Of a DNA stretch of 64,000 nt, positions 1 through 9,474 are shown in pieces; within the stretch, counting starts at the first letter, position 1, and the number at the start of each line of letters is the position of its first letter. The notes under the pieces are model-generated. The model saw only the letters and a program-made list of their open reading frames with translations, was not told where the DNA came from and ran no database searches. Source of the DNA: CAYVBJ01 sp964415185 (GTDB lineage: Bacteria; Bacteroidota; Rhodothermia; Balneolales; Balneolaceae); contig CAYPZI010000005.1 of the NCBI GenBank assembly GCA_964415185.1, forward strand, positions 1-64,000. The letters are read 5' to 3'. The translations under genes and the position numbers were made by a program.

Positions 1-52
1 TGTTTCCGAATATGATGTTGCAAGTTTGGGCGTCGGGTTCAGCTTCAGATAG
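1..52 (+). CDS. C-terminal end of a probable outer-membrane beta-barrel protein (partial)
   Basis: The window opens inside a reading frame (codons from base 2) that ends at the TAG at 50-52. The last 16 residues, ending in GVGFSFR, alternate polar and apolar residues with aromatics near the terminus, as in the last strand of many outer-membrane barrels. Only this tail is visible, so the family cannot be named and the frame itself is only moderately certain. Confidence 0.4.
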   Translation, partial: VSEYDVASLGVGFSFR

Positions 53-216
53 TTTCAATTGATTTACTAATGTCTGGCCTGTCATAAAATGAGAAGACAA
101 ATTACAAAGATAACAAAACCATCTAAAAATATATTTTTATTTAATCTTGTAGCAAATATGTCGATAAAATAATTATACAACATTTTCTGCCATAATGTAT
201 TCTCTTTTAAAATTAC

Positions 217-2487
217 ATGAAAATCCATCAGAATGACATATTAACAGAAAACCAGTTTCTGCTTCAGAACCTGATGGAGCATATACCGGACAGTATATTC
301 TTTAAAGATCTTGAAAGCCGGTTTATTAAAATTAACCAGGCATGTGCTGAAAAATTCGGGCTCGATGATCCTGAAGAAGCCGTTGGTAAAACCGATTTTG
401 ACTTCTTTGACGATGAGCACGCACAAGAAGCATATGATGATGAGCAAAAAATTATAGAAACCGGATCGCCCATAATAAATAAAATTGAAAAAGAAGTTCT
501 GTATGATCAGGAGAATACCACAAAGTGGTCGTCAACTACAAAGCTGCCCCTGTATGATGACAATGGCATTATAATCGGCACCTTTGGAATTGCCCGTGAT
601 ATCACCGAGCAGAGAAATGCCGAGCTCAAGGTTGAAGAAACGCGACAATTTTATGATCAGATTATTTCAAACACATCAGACGGAATATTTGTCTGTGATA
701 AAAATCTGAGATACATCTACTGGAATCCGGCTATGGAAGAAATCAGCGGGTATAAATCTGAAGATGTTTTGGGCAAAACGGCAAACGAACTATTTACCCA
801 TGTCAAAAAGAAAAACCTGGATGATCTCTACCAAAAAGCCTTAAACGGTGAACAGGTTTATTCCGATGATTACAAATTTTGTATTCCGGAGACCGGCAAG
901 AGTGGCTGGGCAAGAGCTTTCTACGGTCCAATCAGGGATAACCGGGGCAATATAACCAGGGTGCTCGGAACCGTTATCGATATAACAAGAAGAAAAAAAG
1001 CCGAAGAAAACCTGAGGCAAAGTGACGAAACCCTGAAAAAACTGTCCGAACAAGTTCCCGGGGCAATTTACCAGTTTCAGCAATATCCCGATGGAACGTC
1101 ACGATTCCCGTTTGCAAGTGACGGGATATGTGACATCTATGAACTAACCCCTGATGAGCTTGCAGATAGCGCTGATGCTGCCATCAATCGAATTCATCCA
1201 CAAGATATTGATGCGGTTTCTGAAAGTATTACCAAATCATTTCGTACCCTGGAACCCTGGGGCATTGATTACAGGGTTTGCCTTCCCAAAAAAGGAGTCA
1301 GATGGCTGCGGGGCAGGTCAAGGCCCGAAAAAATGCCGGATGGCAGCATGATTTGGCACGGATACATCTACGATATTACGGAAGAAAAGAAAATACAGGA
1401 AGCGAACAAGCTCTTAAAAACCCAGCTCCAGGCTGTGCTCGATACAATGCCCAATCAAATCTATGTTAAAGATCACGATGGCAGGATCATGATGCTTAAC
1501 GAAGCAGCCGCAAAACATCATGGATTGAATGCTGCTGAGTTGATGGGTAAAACCGACCTCGAGCTGGGCATTGATGAACAGCTTGCAGACGAATATCTTG
1601 AGTCTACAAGAAAAGTTATTACTACAGGCAAACCGGATTTTATTCCTGAAGGCCGCACAGAAAAACCGGATGGTAGGATAGAATGGCATCAGGCCATTAA
1701 AGTACCTTTCCGGCATCCTGGGTTAAATAAACCTTGTGTGCTTATTGCAGTGACTGATATCACGCAAAGAAAACAGAAGGAAGAAGAACTCAGTGAAACT
1801 ATAGGCATTGTAGGCGACCAAAACAAAAGGCTTCTCAATTTTGCGCATATTGTTTCTCATAACCTTCGAAATCATGCCGGTAATATTTCCATGCTACTGT
1901 CACTCTACGACGAAGAGGAATCGGATGAGGACAAAGAGGAACTTTTCGGGCATCTGCAGGCAGCTTCGAACCAGTTAAATGAAACCATTTCGGACCTGAA
2001 TGATATCGTTGCAGCCCAGGACAAGCCTGTTGATACAATCAAAGAGCTGAATCTGTCTGAGTATATTGCCAAAATCAAAGAAGTACTGACAACAGAAATT
2101 ATTGGCAATAATGTAAAATTCGTTGAAGATGTTCCCTCCGGTTTAAGTATCGAGGGAAATCCCGCATATCTTGAAAGCATTATACTCAATTTGTTATCTA
2201 ACGCAATCAAATACCGCCACCCCGAGCGAAATCCTGTTATAGAGATAAAAGCTTATAATGAAAATAGGGAAACATGTATTGAAGTGTCGGATAACGGCAA
2301 AGGCCTTGACCTGGAAAAACACGGTGACAAGCTTTTTGGTATGTACAACACGTTCCATGGCAATGAAAATGCCAAAGGTATCGGTTTGTTTATAACCAAA
2401 AGCCAGGTTGAATCAATGGGAGGAACTATCGAAGTAGAAAGTGAAGTCAACAAAGGAACAACATTTAAACTAACATTTCATGAGTAA
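217..2487 (+). CDS. Cytosolic four-PAS sensor histidine kinase
   Basis: Autophosphorylating histidine kinase that probably signals to the response regulator overlapping its 3' end. No signal peptide or membrane segment is visible, so it should sense a cytosolic cue or a ligand or cofactor in its PAS domains. Four PAS modules lie at about residues 10-130, 143-262, 270-393 and 400-520, each ending in a DIT-type PAC motif. The dimerisation helix has its phosphoacceptor at His548 (SHNLRNH). The ATPase domain has the N box around Asn662 (NLLSNAIKY), the G1 box DNGKG from Asp692 and a G2 box GIGLFITK. The proline usual just after the H box (SHxLRxP) is His here. The signal sensed is unknown. The next gene overlaps it by 8 nt. 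Confidence 0.9.
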   Translation: MKIHQNDILTENQFLLQNLMEHIPDSIFFKDLESRFIKINQACAEKFGLDDPEEAVGKTDFDFFDDEHAQEAYDDEQKIIETGSPIINKIEKEVLYDQENTTKWSSTTKLPLYDDNGIIIGTFGIARDITEQRNAELKVEETRQFYDQIISNTSDGIFVCDKNLRYIYWNPAMEEISGYKSEDVLGKTANELFTHVKKKNLDDLYQKALNGEQVYSDDYKFCIPETGKSGWARAFYGPIRDNRGNITRVLGTVIDITRRKKAEENLRQSDETLKKLSEQVPGAIYQFQQYPDGTSRFPFASDGICDIYELTPDELADSADAAINRIHPQDIDAVSESITKSFRTLEPWGIDYRVCLPKKGVRWLRGRSRPEKMPDGSMIWHGYIYDITEEKKIQEANKLLKTQLQAVLDTMPNQIYVKDHDGRIMMLNEAAAKHHGLNAAELMGKTDLELGIDEQLADEYLESTRKVITTGKPDFIPEGRTEKPDGRIEWHQAIKVPFRHPGLNKPCVLIAVTDITQRKQKEEELSETIGIVGDQNKRLLNFAHIVSHNLRNHAGNISMLLSLYDEEESDEDKEELFGHLQAASNQLNETISDLNDIVAAQDKPVDTIKELNLSEYIAKIKEVLTTEIIGNNVKFVEDVPSGLSIEGNPAYLESIILNLLSNAIKYRHPERNPVIEIKAYNENRETCIEVSDNGKGLDLEKHGDKLFGMYNTFHGNENAKGIGLFITKSQVESMGGTIEVESEVNKGTTFKLTFHE

Positions 2488-2878
2488 AAAAAGATGTGCC
2501 TGTATCATCGATGATGATAAAATTTATGCGTACGGTGTCAAAAAAATTATAGATAAACATCAGCTGAGTAACAGCATCCTTATATTTGAAAATGGAGAAG
2601 AAGCTATTCACAAACTGCGTAAACTTCATTCATCGGGTAAAACCTTACCTGATGTTATTCTGCTGGATATTGACATGCCCAAAATGAACGGGTGGGAATT
2701 TTTAACTGAATTTCAACAACTCAGGTCAGAAATTGATAAAAAAATTGACATCTTTGTGATCAGCTCCAAGATTGATAAAGTAAATGCTGATATTTACAAA
2801 TACGAGTGGAACGAAAAGGTAGCCGATTATATCTCCAAGCCGATTAAAGCGGAAGACCTGGTTCATATTATGGCCTGA
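2480..2878 (+). CDS. Single-domain response regulator (CheY-like receiver)
   Basis: A receiver domain of 132 residues with no output domain. The acidic pocket is Asp11-Asp13 (IIDDD), the phosphoacceptor is Asp63 in LLDIDMP, and the switch Ser and Lys lie in VISSK and SKPIK. It starts inside the last codons of the preceding kinase (8-nt overlap), so the two are translationally coupled and are most likely cognate partners. Without a DNA-binding domain it should act by protein-protein contact or as a phosphorelay intermediate. Its stop codon abuts the stop codon of the convergent hpnB-like gene with no spacer. Confidence 0.88.
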   Translation: MSKKRCACIIDDDKIYAYGVKKIIDKHQLSNSILIFENGEEAIHKLRKLHSSGKTLPDVILLDIDMPKMNGWEFLTEFQQLRSEIDKKIDIFVISSKIDKVNADIYKYEWNEKVADYISKPIKAEDLVHIMA

Positions 2879-4021
2879 TTATTGATTTGCCGGTTCACGT
2901 TTTTCTATTCTTCCGCGCCACCGTATCTGTTCACCCTGCCAGTACCTGACGGCGGATGTCCATGTCATCATCAAAAACATGAAGCCGCTGAGAGGTAAAA
3001 AGAGTGTGTAGAAAGGTGATATCCTGTAAAACCGAATGACAGGAAAGTAGGTTAACAGCATCAATCCTATGGTTACCATCGATACCTGAAAATAGGTTTC
3101 GTTCATTGCCAACATTGCAGCAGCTAAACCTGCCGGCGGTATCAGAAAAGCAATCACCATCAAAACGGTACAAACAATCAGTAATGTAATTGAATAACCG
3201 AGCTGATTGTATGCTGTACGAGCAACCATATTCCAGATTTCCGGCAAACCGGAGTAGGGCCTGATGCTTTTAACGGAGCGTGTGAGCCCTAACCATGTTC
3301 GAAATCCACTATCCTTTACACTTTGGGCCAGTGTACAATCGTCAATCAATGCATCTTTAATGGAGCCAAAGCCGCCGATTTCATCGAATACTTTCGTCTC
3401 CGCCATAATACAACCTCCCGCAGCAGCAGCTACAAGCTTGCTGTCGGAATTTGCCAGTTTAAACGGATATAAAAGCTTAAAAAAATATATAAACGAAGGC
3501 ATCAGCACCTTTTCCCAAAAATGGGCAAGGGCGGGTTTGGCCATCAGGGAAATAAATGAATAGTTTTCATATTCAAGCCGTTTTTTCAATCCCTTGATTA
3601 CACCCTCTGACAATTCGATATCCGCATCCAGAAGCATGGTAACCGGAGTTTTAACGTGTTGCCTGCCTTGTTCAAGCGCCCACAGCTTTCCCGTCCAGCC
3701 GGGCGGATGTTCATCGGCTTGAATAACCTTGCCCCTGCCGGCAAGTTTTCGGGCAGCAATATCATGTGTTTTATCATCGGAATTGTCATTAACCACAATC
3801 ACTTTTAGTTCATCTCCCTGCTTCAAAACAGAACTCAGAGTCCGTTCAATAACTTTTTCTTCATTTCGTGCCGGAATCAAAACAGTTACATCATCAAGCT
3901 TAAAAACATTCTGATCGAGAGGGTCTGCTTCCCAGCTCTCCTTCGTATTATAGGGTTGCCACGGAAGGATCAAAATGATCAGCCACAGGGCAAGTGAAGC
4001 AATTGTCAAAAAGAAAAACAT
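2879..4021 (-). CDS. hpnB: Hopanoid-associated glycosyltransferase HpnB-like (GT2)
   Basis: Membrane-linked family 2 glycosyltransferase. An N-terminal hydrophobic helix (about residues 1-20) precedes a GT-A domain with VTVLIPARNEE, VVNDNSDDKT, a DADIEL metal-binding motif, IDDCTLA and a late RTAYNQLGYS segment. Hydrophobic segments follow in the C-terminal third. Overall order, length (380 residues) and position beside hpnH match HpnB of hopanoid clusters, whose sugar acceptor is not firmly established. An upstream in-frame TTG at 4024 is possible; ATG at 4021 is preferred. The gene is downstream of hpnH on the same strand, but a terminator-like hairpin lies between them. It is convergent with the response regulator. 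Confidence 0.8.
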   Translation of the reverse strand: MFFFLTIASLALWLIILILPWQPYNTKESWEADPLDQNVFKLDDVTVLIPARNEEKVIERTLSSVLKQGDELKVIVVNDNSDDKTHDIAARKLAGRGKVIQADEHPPGWTGKLWALEQGRQHVKTPVTMLLDADIELSEGVIKGLKKRLEYENYSFISLMAKPALAHFWEKVLMPSFIYFFKLLYPFKLANSDSKLVAAAAGGCIMAETKVFDEIGGFGSIKDALIDDCTLAQSVKDSGFRTWLGLTRSVKSIRPYSGLPEIWNMVARTAYNQLGYSITLLIVCTVLMVIAFLIPPAGLAAAMLAMNETYFQVSMVTIGLMLLTYFPVIRFYRISPFYTLFLPLSGFMFLMMTWTSAVRYWQGEQIRWRGRIEKREPANQ

Positions 4022-4073
4022 CAAGTGGTAACTAAAAATTTATAATCTTAACAAAATCTTTAATAGCCTGAAT

Positions 4074-4109
4074 AAAAAAAAGCCGGACAACAAAATGCTG
4101 CCCGGCTTT
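4074..4109 (-). terminator. Rho-independent terminator after hpnH
   Basis: On the minus strand an 8-bp stem, AAAGCCGG with CCGGCTTT (4102-4109 and 4079-4086), closes a 15-nt loop and is followed by a run of T at 4074-4081. It lies 17 bases past the hpnH stop and before the hpnB start, so it could end hpnH transcripts or reduce read-through into hpnB. Confidence 0.75.
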
Positions 4110-4125
4110 AGAAATTGCGTATCAA

Positions 4126-5274
4126 TTATGCTTCCACTTCTTCGCCTTTTTGCTTCAATGCTTCCTTGTACTTGTTAGGAGAAAGCGGATCGGATGCTTT
4201 TACAAAGTCTTTGATATCATATTGCCTTGGGATATCAGGAGCCATCTCACCTTCTGTTTTAGGCCCGCGCATTGCAACCTTCAATGCTTTGAGCGGATTC
4301 TTGAAAGCATCCTCAACGGCAGTTCCTTCATAACCGCAATGTGCCATGCAATTGTCGCATTTCGGGTTACGTCCTGCCCCATAGTTATCCCAATCAGTTT
4401 CTTCAAGCAATTCCTTGTAGCTTTGGGCATAACCTTCATTCACCAGCAAATAGCAGGGCCGTTGCCATCCGAAAATGTTATAAGTCGGATTGCTCCACGG
4501 TGTACATTGGTAAGTTTGATTTCCTGCAAGAAAGTCAAGAAAAAGGCTTGACTGGTTCAGTTTCCATTTTGAGCCTCTCTTATTTCCTTCTCGGAAAATG
4601 CCTCTGAAAAGGTCTTTGCTTTTCTTTTTACCGAGAAATACATCCTGTTTCGGTGCAAATTCATAGTTGTAACCCGGTGATACCGTAATACCTTCTATTC
4701 CAAGTTCATTCGAGGCATAATCAAAATAATCGGCAACCTCTTCGGGATCTTCACCATCAAACAAGGTGCAATTGACGGTTACCCTGAAACCACGGTCTTG
4801 AGCTTCTTTAATGGCAGCAACGGCTTTATCGAAAACCCCTTCCTTTTCAACAGACTGATCGTGCCGCTCTCTTAAGCCATCCAGGTGAACTGAAAACGTG
4901 AGATAATGAGAGGGCTCAAATGTATCCAGTTTTTTCTGCATCAGTACGGCATTCGTACACAGGTAAACATATTTCTTCCTTGCAATGATACCGTCAACGA
5001 TCTGATTTATCTCTTTGTGAATCAATGGCTCACCGCCCGGGATTGATACGATAGGCGCATCACATTCATCCACTGCTGAGAGAGCATCTTCTACACTCAT
5101 TCGTTTTCTTAAAATTTCATCGGGATATTTGATTTTTCCGCATCCGGAACAAGCAAGATTACATTGAAAAAGAGGCTCAAGCATCAGAACCAGAGGGTAC
5201 TTATCATTCCCCAGCAATTTTTGTTTCATTATGAAATATGCAACCTTAGCTTGTTGTCTTATTGGTACAGCCAT
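4126..5274 (-). CDS. hpnH: Adenosylhopane synthase HpnH (radical SAM)
   Basis: HpnH attaches the 5'-deoxyadenosyl group of SAM to diploptene, giving adenosylhopane, the first step in making extended C35 hopanoids. The [4Fe-4S]-binding CxxxCxxC motif is Cys38, Cys42 and Cys45 (CNLACSGC), followed by a SIPGGEPL motif typical of radical SAM enzymes. Further cysteines near the C-terminus (CDNCMAHCG) sit in the C-terminal domain characteristic of HpnH. The length of 382 residues is close to known HpnH. The gene is divergent from the squalene synthase-cyclase-hpnG operon, whose HpnG would act on its product. The start is the ATG complementary to 5272-5274. Confidence 0.93.
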   Translation of the reverse strand: MAVPIRQQAKVAYFIMKQKLLGNDKYPLVLMLEPLFQCNLACSGCGKIKYPDEILRKRMSVEDALSAVDECDAPIVSIPGGEPLIHKEINQIVDGIIARKKYVYLCTNAVLMQKKLDTFEPSHYLTFSVHLDGLRERHDQSVEKEGVFDKAVAAIKEAQDRGFRVTVNCTLFDGEDPEEVADYFDYASNELGIEGITVSPGYNYEFAPKQDVFLGKKKSKDLFRGIFREGNKRGSKWKLNQSSLFLDFLAGNQTYQCTPWSNPTYNIFGWQRPCYLLVNEGYAQSYKELLEETDWDNYGAGRNPKCDNCMAHCGYEGTAVEDAFKNPLKALKVAMRGPKTEGEMAPDIPRQYDIKDFVKASDPLSPNKYKEALKQKGEEVEA

Positions 5275-5604
5275 TATGAAATTGTGATTTAATTGATTAA
5301 TTAGTTTGGATAAAAATAAGAAAGCTTTCGCGAAGATGTAAGTATAAATATTAAAATGTTACGAAATCGTATAAACTATGTGATAATGATTATAGATAAT
5401 TTGGCTTACTTGTAAGCAAATTTTAAAATAACTTATAACCGGTTTATCTAAAAAAACATTGACTTCATAAATTTATCAGATTTATCCAAATGAAATATTC
5501 CGAAAGATTCTTTATTGATTATGATCTCTGAAAGGATGAATCATTTGGCTTAAAAGTTATAGATTCACTATTATACGTTATTATTTGTTGAAAAAAATTA
5601 AAAA
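5275..5604. promoter_or_regulatory. AT-rich divergent intergenic region of the hopanoid locus
   Basis: This 330-base gap separates the 5' ends of hpnH (minus) and the squalene synthase gene (plus), so promoters for both arms of the hopanoid locus must lie here or close by. It is strongly AT-rich. I could not recognise a convincing promoter pair, operator or RNA element, and no gene is visible. Confidence 0.5.
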
Positions 5605-6774
5605 ATGAAGGAAACCGATAACAGCGTCAAATTACTAACCGAAAAAGAGCATATAGGGAAGAAACAAACTAATAAGACAAAGCCAGCTACCAATGGCCAT
5701 GGGTCTTTTATCTCTCATTATTCGGATAAACAACTTCAGAAGTATCTGCTTGAAGGAGTTTCCAGAACATTTGCACTCACCATTCCCCAATTGCCTGATC
5801 CTCTTGAGCATACTGTTTCAAATGCTTATCTGCTGTGCAGGATTGTAGATACGATTGAAGACGAACCGGCTCTTAAACCAGTACAGAAACGTGAATTCTG
5901 TAACATGTTCTATAAAGTAGTTTCAGGTGACTTCCCTGCCGGAGAATTTTCGCAAAAACTTGAAGGACTTCTTTCTTCAAGTACTTCAGACCTTGAAAAA
6001 GAGTTGATTCACACATCAAACAGAGTTGTTGGAATTACACACGGTTTTTCAGAGTCGCACAGGGATGCTTTAAAAAGGTGTGTCAAAATCATGTCTGAAG
6101 GCATGATTTATTACCAGGAAAATGCCTCGGTAAATGGCCTGAAAGACCAGGCTGAAATGGATGATTATTGCTATCATGTGGCGGGGGTGGTTGGTGAAAT
6201 GCTAACGGAACTTTTTTGTCTTCATTCACCTGAAATTGCAAAAAACAGGGATAAATTGATGAGACGGGCTGTATCATTTGGCCAGGGATTACAGATGACC
6301 AATATTTTAAAAGATGTTTGGGACGATTATGAACGGGGAGCCTGCTGGCTGCCGCGGGCAACTTTTGAAAATTACGGCAATTCCCTTTCAGAACTGAATT
6401 CACAAAAATCATCCCCTGAATTTCAGGATGGAGTTAAAGAGCTGATAGGCATCGCACATGCCCATCTGCAAAATGCATTTGAGTACACACTTTTGATTCC
6501 TTCCCATGAAAAGGGAATCAGAAAGTTTTGCCTGTGGGCGATTGGAATGGCTGTACTCACTCTAAGAAAGATACACCGTAATATCGACTATACAGACAGC
6601 CTGAAGGTTAAAATCACAAGAAATAGTGTAAAGGGTACAATCTTGATCTCAAATCTTGCAGTCCGGAATGACCCCATGCTTAGGGCACTTTTTAATATTG
6701 CAAGGGCGGGTTTACCCTACCAGGAAATTAAATCAGTAAAAAACATTTATGGAAACTACACCAATCGGAATTAG
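5605..6774 (+). CDS. sqs: Squalene synthase (farnesyl-diphosphate farnesyltransferase)
   Basis: Predicted to condense two farnesyl diphosphates to squalene, the substrate of the cyclase encoded next. The first Asp-rich motif is Asp82-Thr-Ile-Glu85-Asp86 (VDTIEDE) and the second is NILKDVWDDYERG with Asp237 and Asp241. VSRTFALTIPQLP and YHVAGVVGEML are typical of one-enzyme squalene synthases rather than of HpnC or HpnD, and no HpnE-like oxidase is present in the window. About 35 N-terminal residues form a low-complexity, probably disordered extension, so the start could be somewhat later. The 3' end overlaps the cyclase gene by 26 nt, indicating one operon. Phytoene synthase is the main alternative, but the neighbour argues for squalene. 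Confidence 0.87.
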   Translation: MKETDNSVKLLTEKEHIGKKQTNKTKPATNGHGSFISHYSDKQLQKYLLEGVSRTFALTIPQLPDPLEHTVSNAYLLCRIVDTIEDEPALKPVQKREFCNMFYKVVSGDFPAGEFSQKLEGLLSSSTSDLEKELIHTSNRVVGITHGFSESHRDALKRCVKIMSEGMIYYQENASVNGLKDQAEMDDYCYHVAGVVGEMLTELFCLHSPEIAKNRDKLMRRAVSFGQGLQMTNILKDVWDDYERGACWLPRATFENYGNSLSELNSQKSSPEFQDGVKELIGIAHAHLQNAFEYTLLIPSHEKGIRKFCLWAIGMAVLTLRKIHRNIDYTDSLKVKITRNSVKGTILISNLAVRNDPMLRALFNIARAGLPYQEIKSVKNIYGNYTNRN

Positions 6775-8680
6775 AAAGGAATCTAAAAAAGACACGGCTG
6801 CATTTCTTTCGGGAGCTATTCAAAACGCTGCAAGGTCTCTTGTTAAACAACAGTCGAATACCGGTTATTGGTGTTTTGAACTGGAAGCCGACTGCACCAT
6901 TCCTGCCGAATATATCATCATGATGCACTATATGGATGAAATTGATGAAGATCTGCAGGAAAAAATCGCAGTTTACATACGCAGGCGCCAGGGCGCTCAC
7001 GGAGGATGGCCTCTTTTTTATGGAGGTGAACTGGATATCAGTTGCAGTGTCAAGGCATATTACGCGTTGAAGCTTGCCGGCGACAGCCCCGAGGAATCCC
7101 ACATGATTGAAGCAAGGGAAGCTATTTTAAATGCGGGCGGAGCCGCAAAAAGCAATGTTTTTACCCGGATTATGCTGGCTATGTTTGGCCAGGTACCCTG
7201 GCGTGCCGTTCCCTTTATTCCGGTAGAAACCATGCTCTTTCCCCGCTGGTTTCCTTTTCACCTTTTGAAAGTTGCCTACTGGTCAAGAACCGTAATGGTA
7301 CCCCTCTTTATTTTGTGCAGTTACAAAGTAAGTGCAAGAAATCCCAGGGGAGTGCACATCAGAGAGCTGTTTGTTACTCATCCTGATAAAGAAACCAACT
7401 ATTTTGAATTCACTTCAGGGCTTAATCGATTTGTTTATTACCTGGAGCGGATCGGATTTACAATTGAGCCTTACATACCTCAAAAACTGCGCTCTTACGC
7501 TACCAAAAAAGCTGAAAAGTGGTTCGTGGCGAGGCTAAATGGTGAAGACGGCCTGGGGGCTATCTTCCCTGCAATGGTAAATGCCTATGAAGCGCTTGAC
7601 CATCTTGGTTACCGGAAAGACCATCCGGACAGGATAATTGCAAAAAACGCACTTGAAAAACTCCTGGTCATAAAAGAAGATGAAGCTTATTGTCAGCCGT
7701 GTGTATCTCCGGTATGGGATACCCTTCTTGCCATGTGTGCGCTGCAAGAAAGCGGTGAAACGGAAATGTTTGAATCCGTTGCCAAAGGAGCGAAATGGCT
7801 CATCGATAACCAGCTTGATGAGGAACCCTCCGATTGGAAAGAATATAAGCCAAATCTTGAAGGCGGCGGATGGCCTTTTCAATTCAGAAATGATTACTAC
7901 CCGGATCTTGACGATACAGCTTTTGCAGCTTATGCACTCCGGATCATTGACCCTGAAAAATACCAAAAAAGCATACTGAGCGCAGCACGATGGCTTGCCG
8001 GTATGCAGTCAAGAAACGGCGGTTTTGCTGCCTTTGATGCGGATAACACCTACTACTACCTGAACGAAATTCCGTTTGCCGATCACGGTGCCCTGCTCGA
8101 CCCGCCTTCGAGTGATGTGAGTGCCCGCTGCGTAATGCTGTTCGGCCTGCTTGCGGATGAATATCCTGAATTCAAAAAACCGATGGAAAAATGTATTCGT
8201 TACCTGACTGAGGAGCAGGAGGATGATGGCTCCTGGTTCGGCCGCTGGGGTACGAATTACATCTATGGAACATGGTCGGTGTTAGCTGCTTTCGAGGCAG
8301 CAGGAATTCCAGACGCGGACCCCCGGATCAGAAAAGCCGCAAATTGGCTGAAAAGCACTCAGAATGAAGATGGCGGCTGGGGAGAAGACAATTGGAGTTA
8401 CCATGATCCGGCTACACGCGGCCAGGCTGATAAAAGCAATGCATTTCAGACCGCATGGGCCCTGCTTGGATTAATGTCGGCCGATGAAACCCACTCGGAT
8501 TCAGTAGAAAGAGGAATCCGGTATTTGCTTGAAAATCAATCCGGTGATGGCCTGTGGTACGACCCTGAATTTACGGCTCCCGGCTTTCCGAGAGTTTTCT
8601 ATCTCAAGTATCACGGTTACGACAAGTATTTTCCGCTCTGGGCATTGTCTCGCTACAGAAAAGAATTAAACCTGAAATGA
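6749..8680 (+). CDS. shc: Squalene-hopene cyclase
   Basis: Monotopic membrane-bound triterpene cyclase converting squalene to hopene/hopanol. The protonating DxDD motif is Asp386-Leu-Asp388-Asp389 (DLDDTA). Repeated QW-type motifs occur throughout, including QGAHGGW, QSRNGGF, EDDGSW, QNEDGGWG and QSGDGLW, as expected for the alpha6-alpha6 barrels. Length (643 residues) and end (YFPLWALSRYR) match the family. The ATG lies 26 nt before the squalene synthase stop. hpnG follows 3 nt after the stop. Confidence 0.96.
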   Translation: METTPIGIRKESKKDTAAFLSGAIQNAARSLVKQQSNTGYWCFELEADCTIPAEYIIMMHYMDEIDEDLQEKIAVYIRRRQGAHGGWPLFYGGELDISCSVKAYYALKLAGDSPEESHMIEAREAILNAGGAAKSNVFTRIMLAMFGQVPWRAVPFIPVETMLFPRWFPFHLLKVAYWSRTVMVPLFILCSYKVSARNPRGVHIRELFVTHPDKETNYFEFTSGLNRFVYYLERIGFTIEPYIPQKLRSYATKKAEKWFVARLNGEDGLGAIFPAMVNAYEALDHLGYRKDHPDRIIAKNALEKLLVIKEDEAYCQPCVSPVWDTLLAMCALQESGETEMFESVAKGAKWLIDNQLDEEPSDWKEYKPNLEGGGWPFQFRNDYYPDLDDTAFAAYALRIIDPEKYQKSILSAARWLAGMQSRNGGFAAFDADNTYYYLNEIPFADHGALLDPPSSDVSARCVMLFGLLADEYPEFKKPMEKCIRYLTEEQEDDGSWFGRWGTNYIYGTWSVLAAFEAAGIPDADPRIRKAANWLKSTQNEDGGWGEDNWSYHDPATRGQADKSNAFQTAWALLGLMSADETHSDSVERGIRYLLENQSGDGLWYDPEFTAPGFPRVFYLKYHGYDKYFPLWALSRYRKELNLK

Positions 8681-8683
8681 ATT

Positions 8684-9448
8684 GTGGCTCTACAATCAAA
8701 AGTCGGAATTATAACTGCACTGCCGCGTGAATCGAAAACAGTGATTAAAACAGCTCTCCGTGCCGGCAACTGCCAGGCAACCCATGAGAAAATAACTGTA
8801 TGCTGTTGTGGTATCGGAAATAAAAATGCTTTAAAAGCCGCAAAAAAACTGGTAAATAGGTGGAATTGCAACTTTTTGATCAGTTGGGGCAGTGCGGCTT
8901 CTCTTGAAAACAGTTTAAAACCCGGAACTCTTTTACTGCCTGATTGTATCGTAGATGAAGACGGCAATGAATATACAGTTCCTGAAAAGCCGCTTGAATT
9001 GATAAAAAACCTGGTAAACGATAAAATCGGATGGGTTTCCATGAGGCATGGCCAGGTCAACAAAATGCTAAAAAATAAAGATGACAAGACTGGATTACAT
9101 AAACTCACACATTCTGTATCAGCCGATATGGAAAGTGCTGCAATCGCCGGTTTTGCAAAAAAAAGCGGAGTGCCCTTTCTTGTAATAAGAGCCGTCTCCG
9201 ACTCACCTGAAATTGAAATTCCTGAGGCAGTTACAAATTATACAACACCTGAGGGAGATATACGCTTTTGGAAATTTGCTTTTTCTCTTTTTATGAATCC
9301 AATGCAGATTCCGAAAATCTATCGTCTGGCCGATGGTTTCGGAAAGGCAATGTCAACTCTGGAAAAAACAGCAGAGCTTTTATTTCCCGCTTTTTTGAAT
9401 GAGATGGATAATTTGCCTGATTTAAAAAAAATTAAAACCGAGTATTAA
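8684..9448 (+). CDS. hpnG: Adenosylhopane nucleoside phosphorylase HpnG
   Basis: Member of the purine/uridine phosphorylase fold predicted to remove adenine from adenosylhopane, leading to ribosylhopane and bacteriohopanetetrol. Visible family features are the N-terminal GIITALPRES, the glycine-rich CCGIGNKNA, SWGSAASL, and the purine-site signature SADMESAAIAGFA. The start is GTG, 3 nt after the cyclase stop, which implies translational coupling. A general methylthioadenosine/S-adenosylhomocysteine nucleosidase has a related fold, but the gene order cyclase-hpnG and hpnH close by make HpnG the better call. Confidence 0.86.
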   Translation: MALQSKVGIITALPRESKTVIKTALRAGNCQATHEKITVCCCGIGNKNALKAAKKLVNRWNCNFLISWGSAASLENSLKPGTLLLPDCIVDEDGNEYTVPEKPLELIKNLVNDKIGWVSMRHGQVNKMLKNKDDKTGLHKLTHSVSADMESAAIAGFAKKSGVPFLVIRAVSDSPEIEIPEAVTNYTTPEGDIRFWKFAFSLFMNPMQIPKIYRLADGFGKAMSTLEKTAELLFPAFLNEMDNLPDLKKIKTEY

Positions 9449-9474
9449 TTTCATTTCGTAATGCATTTGCAAAT

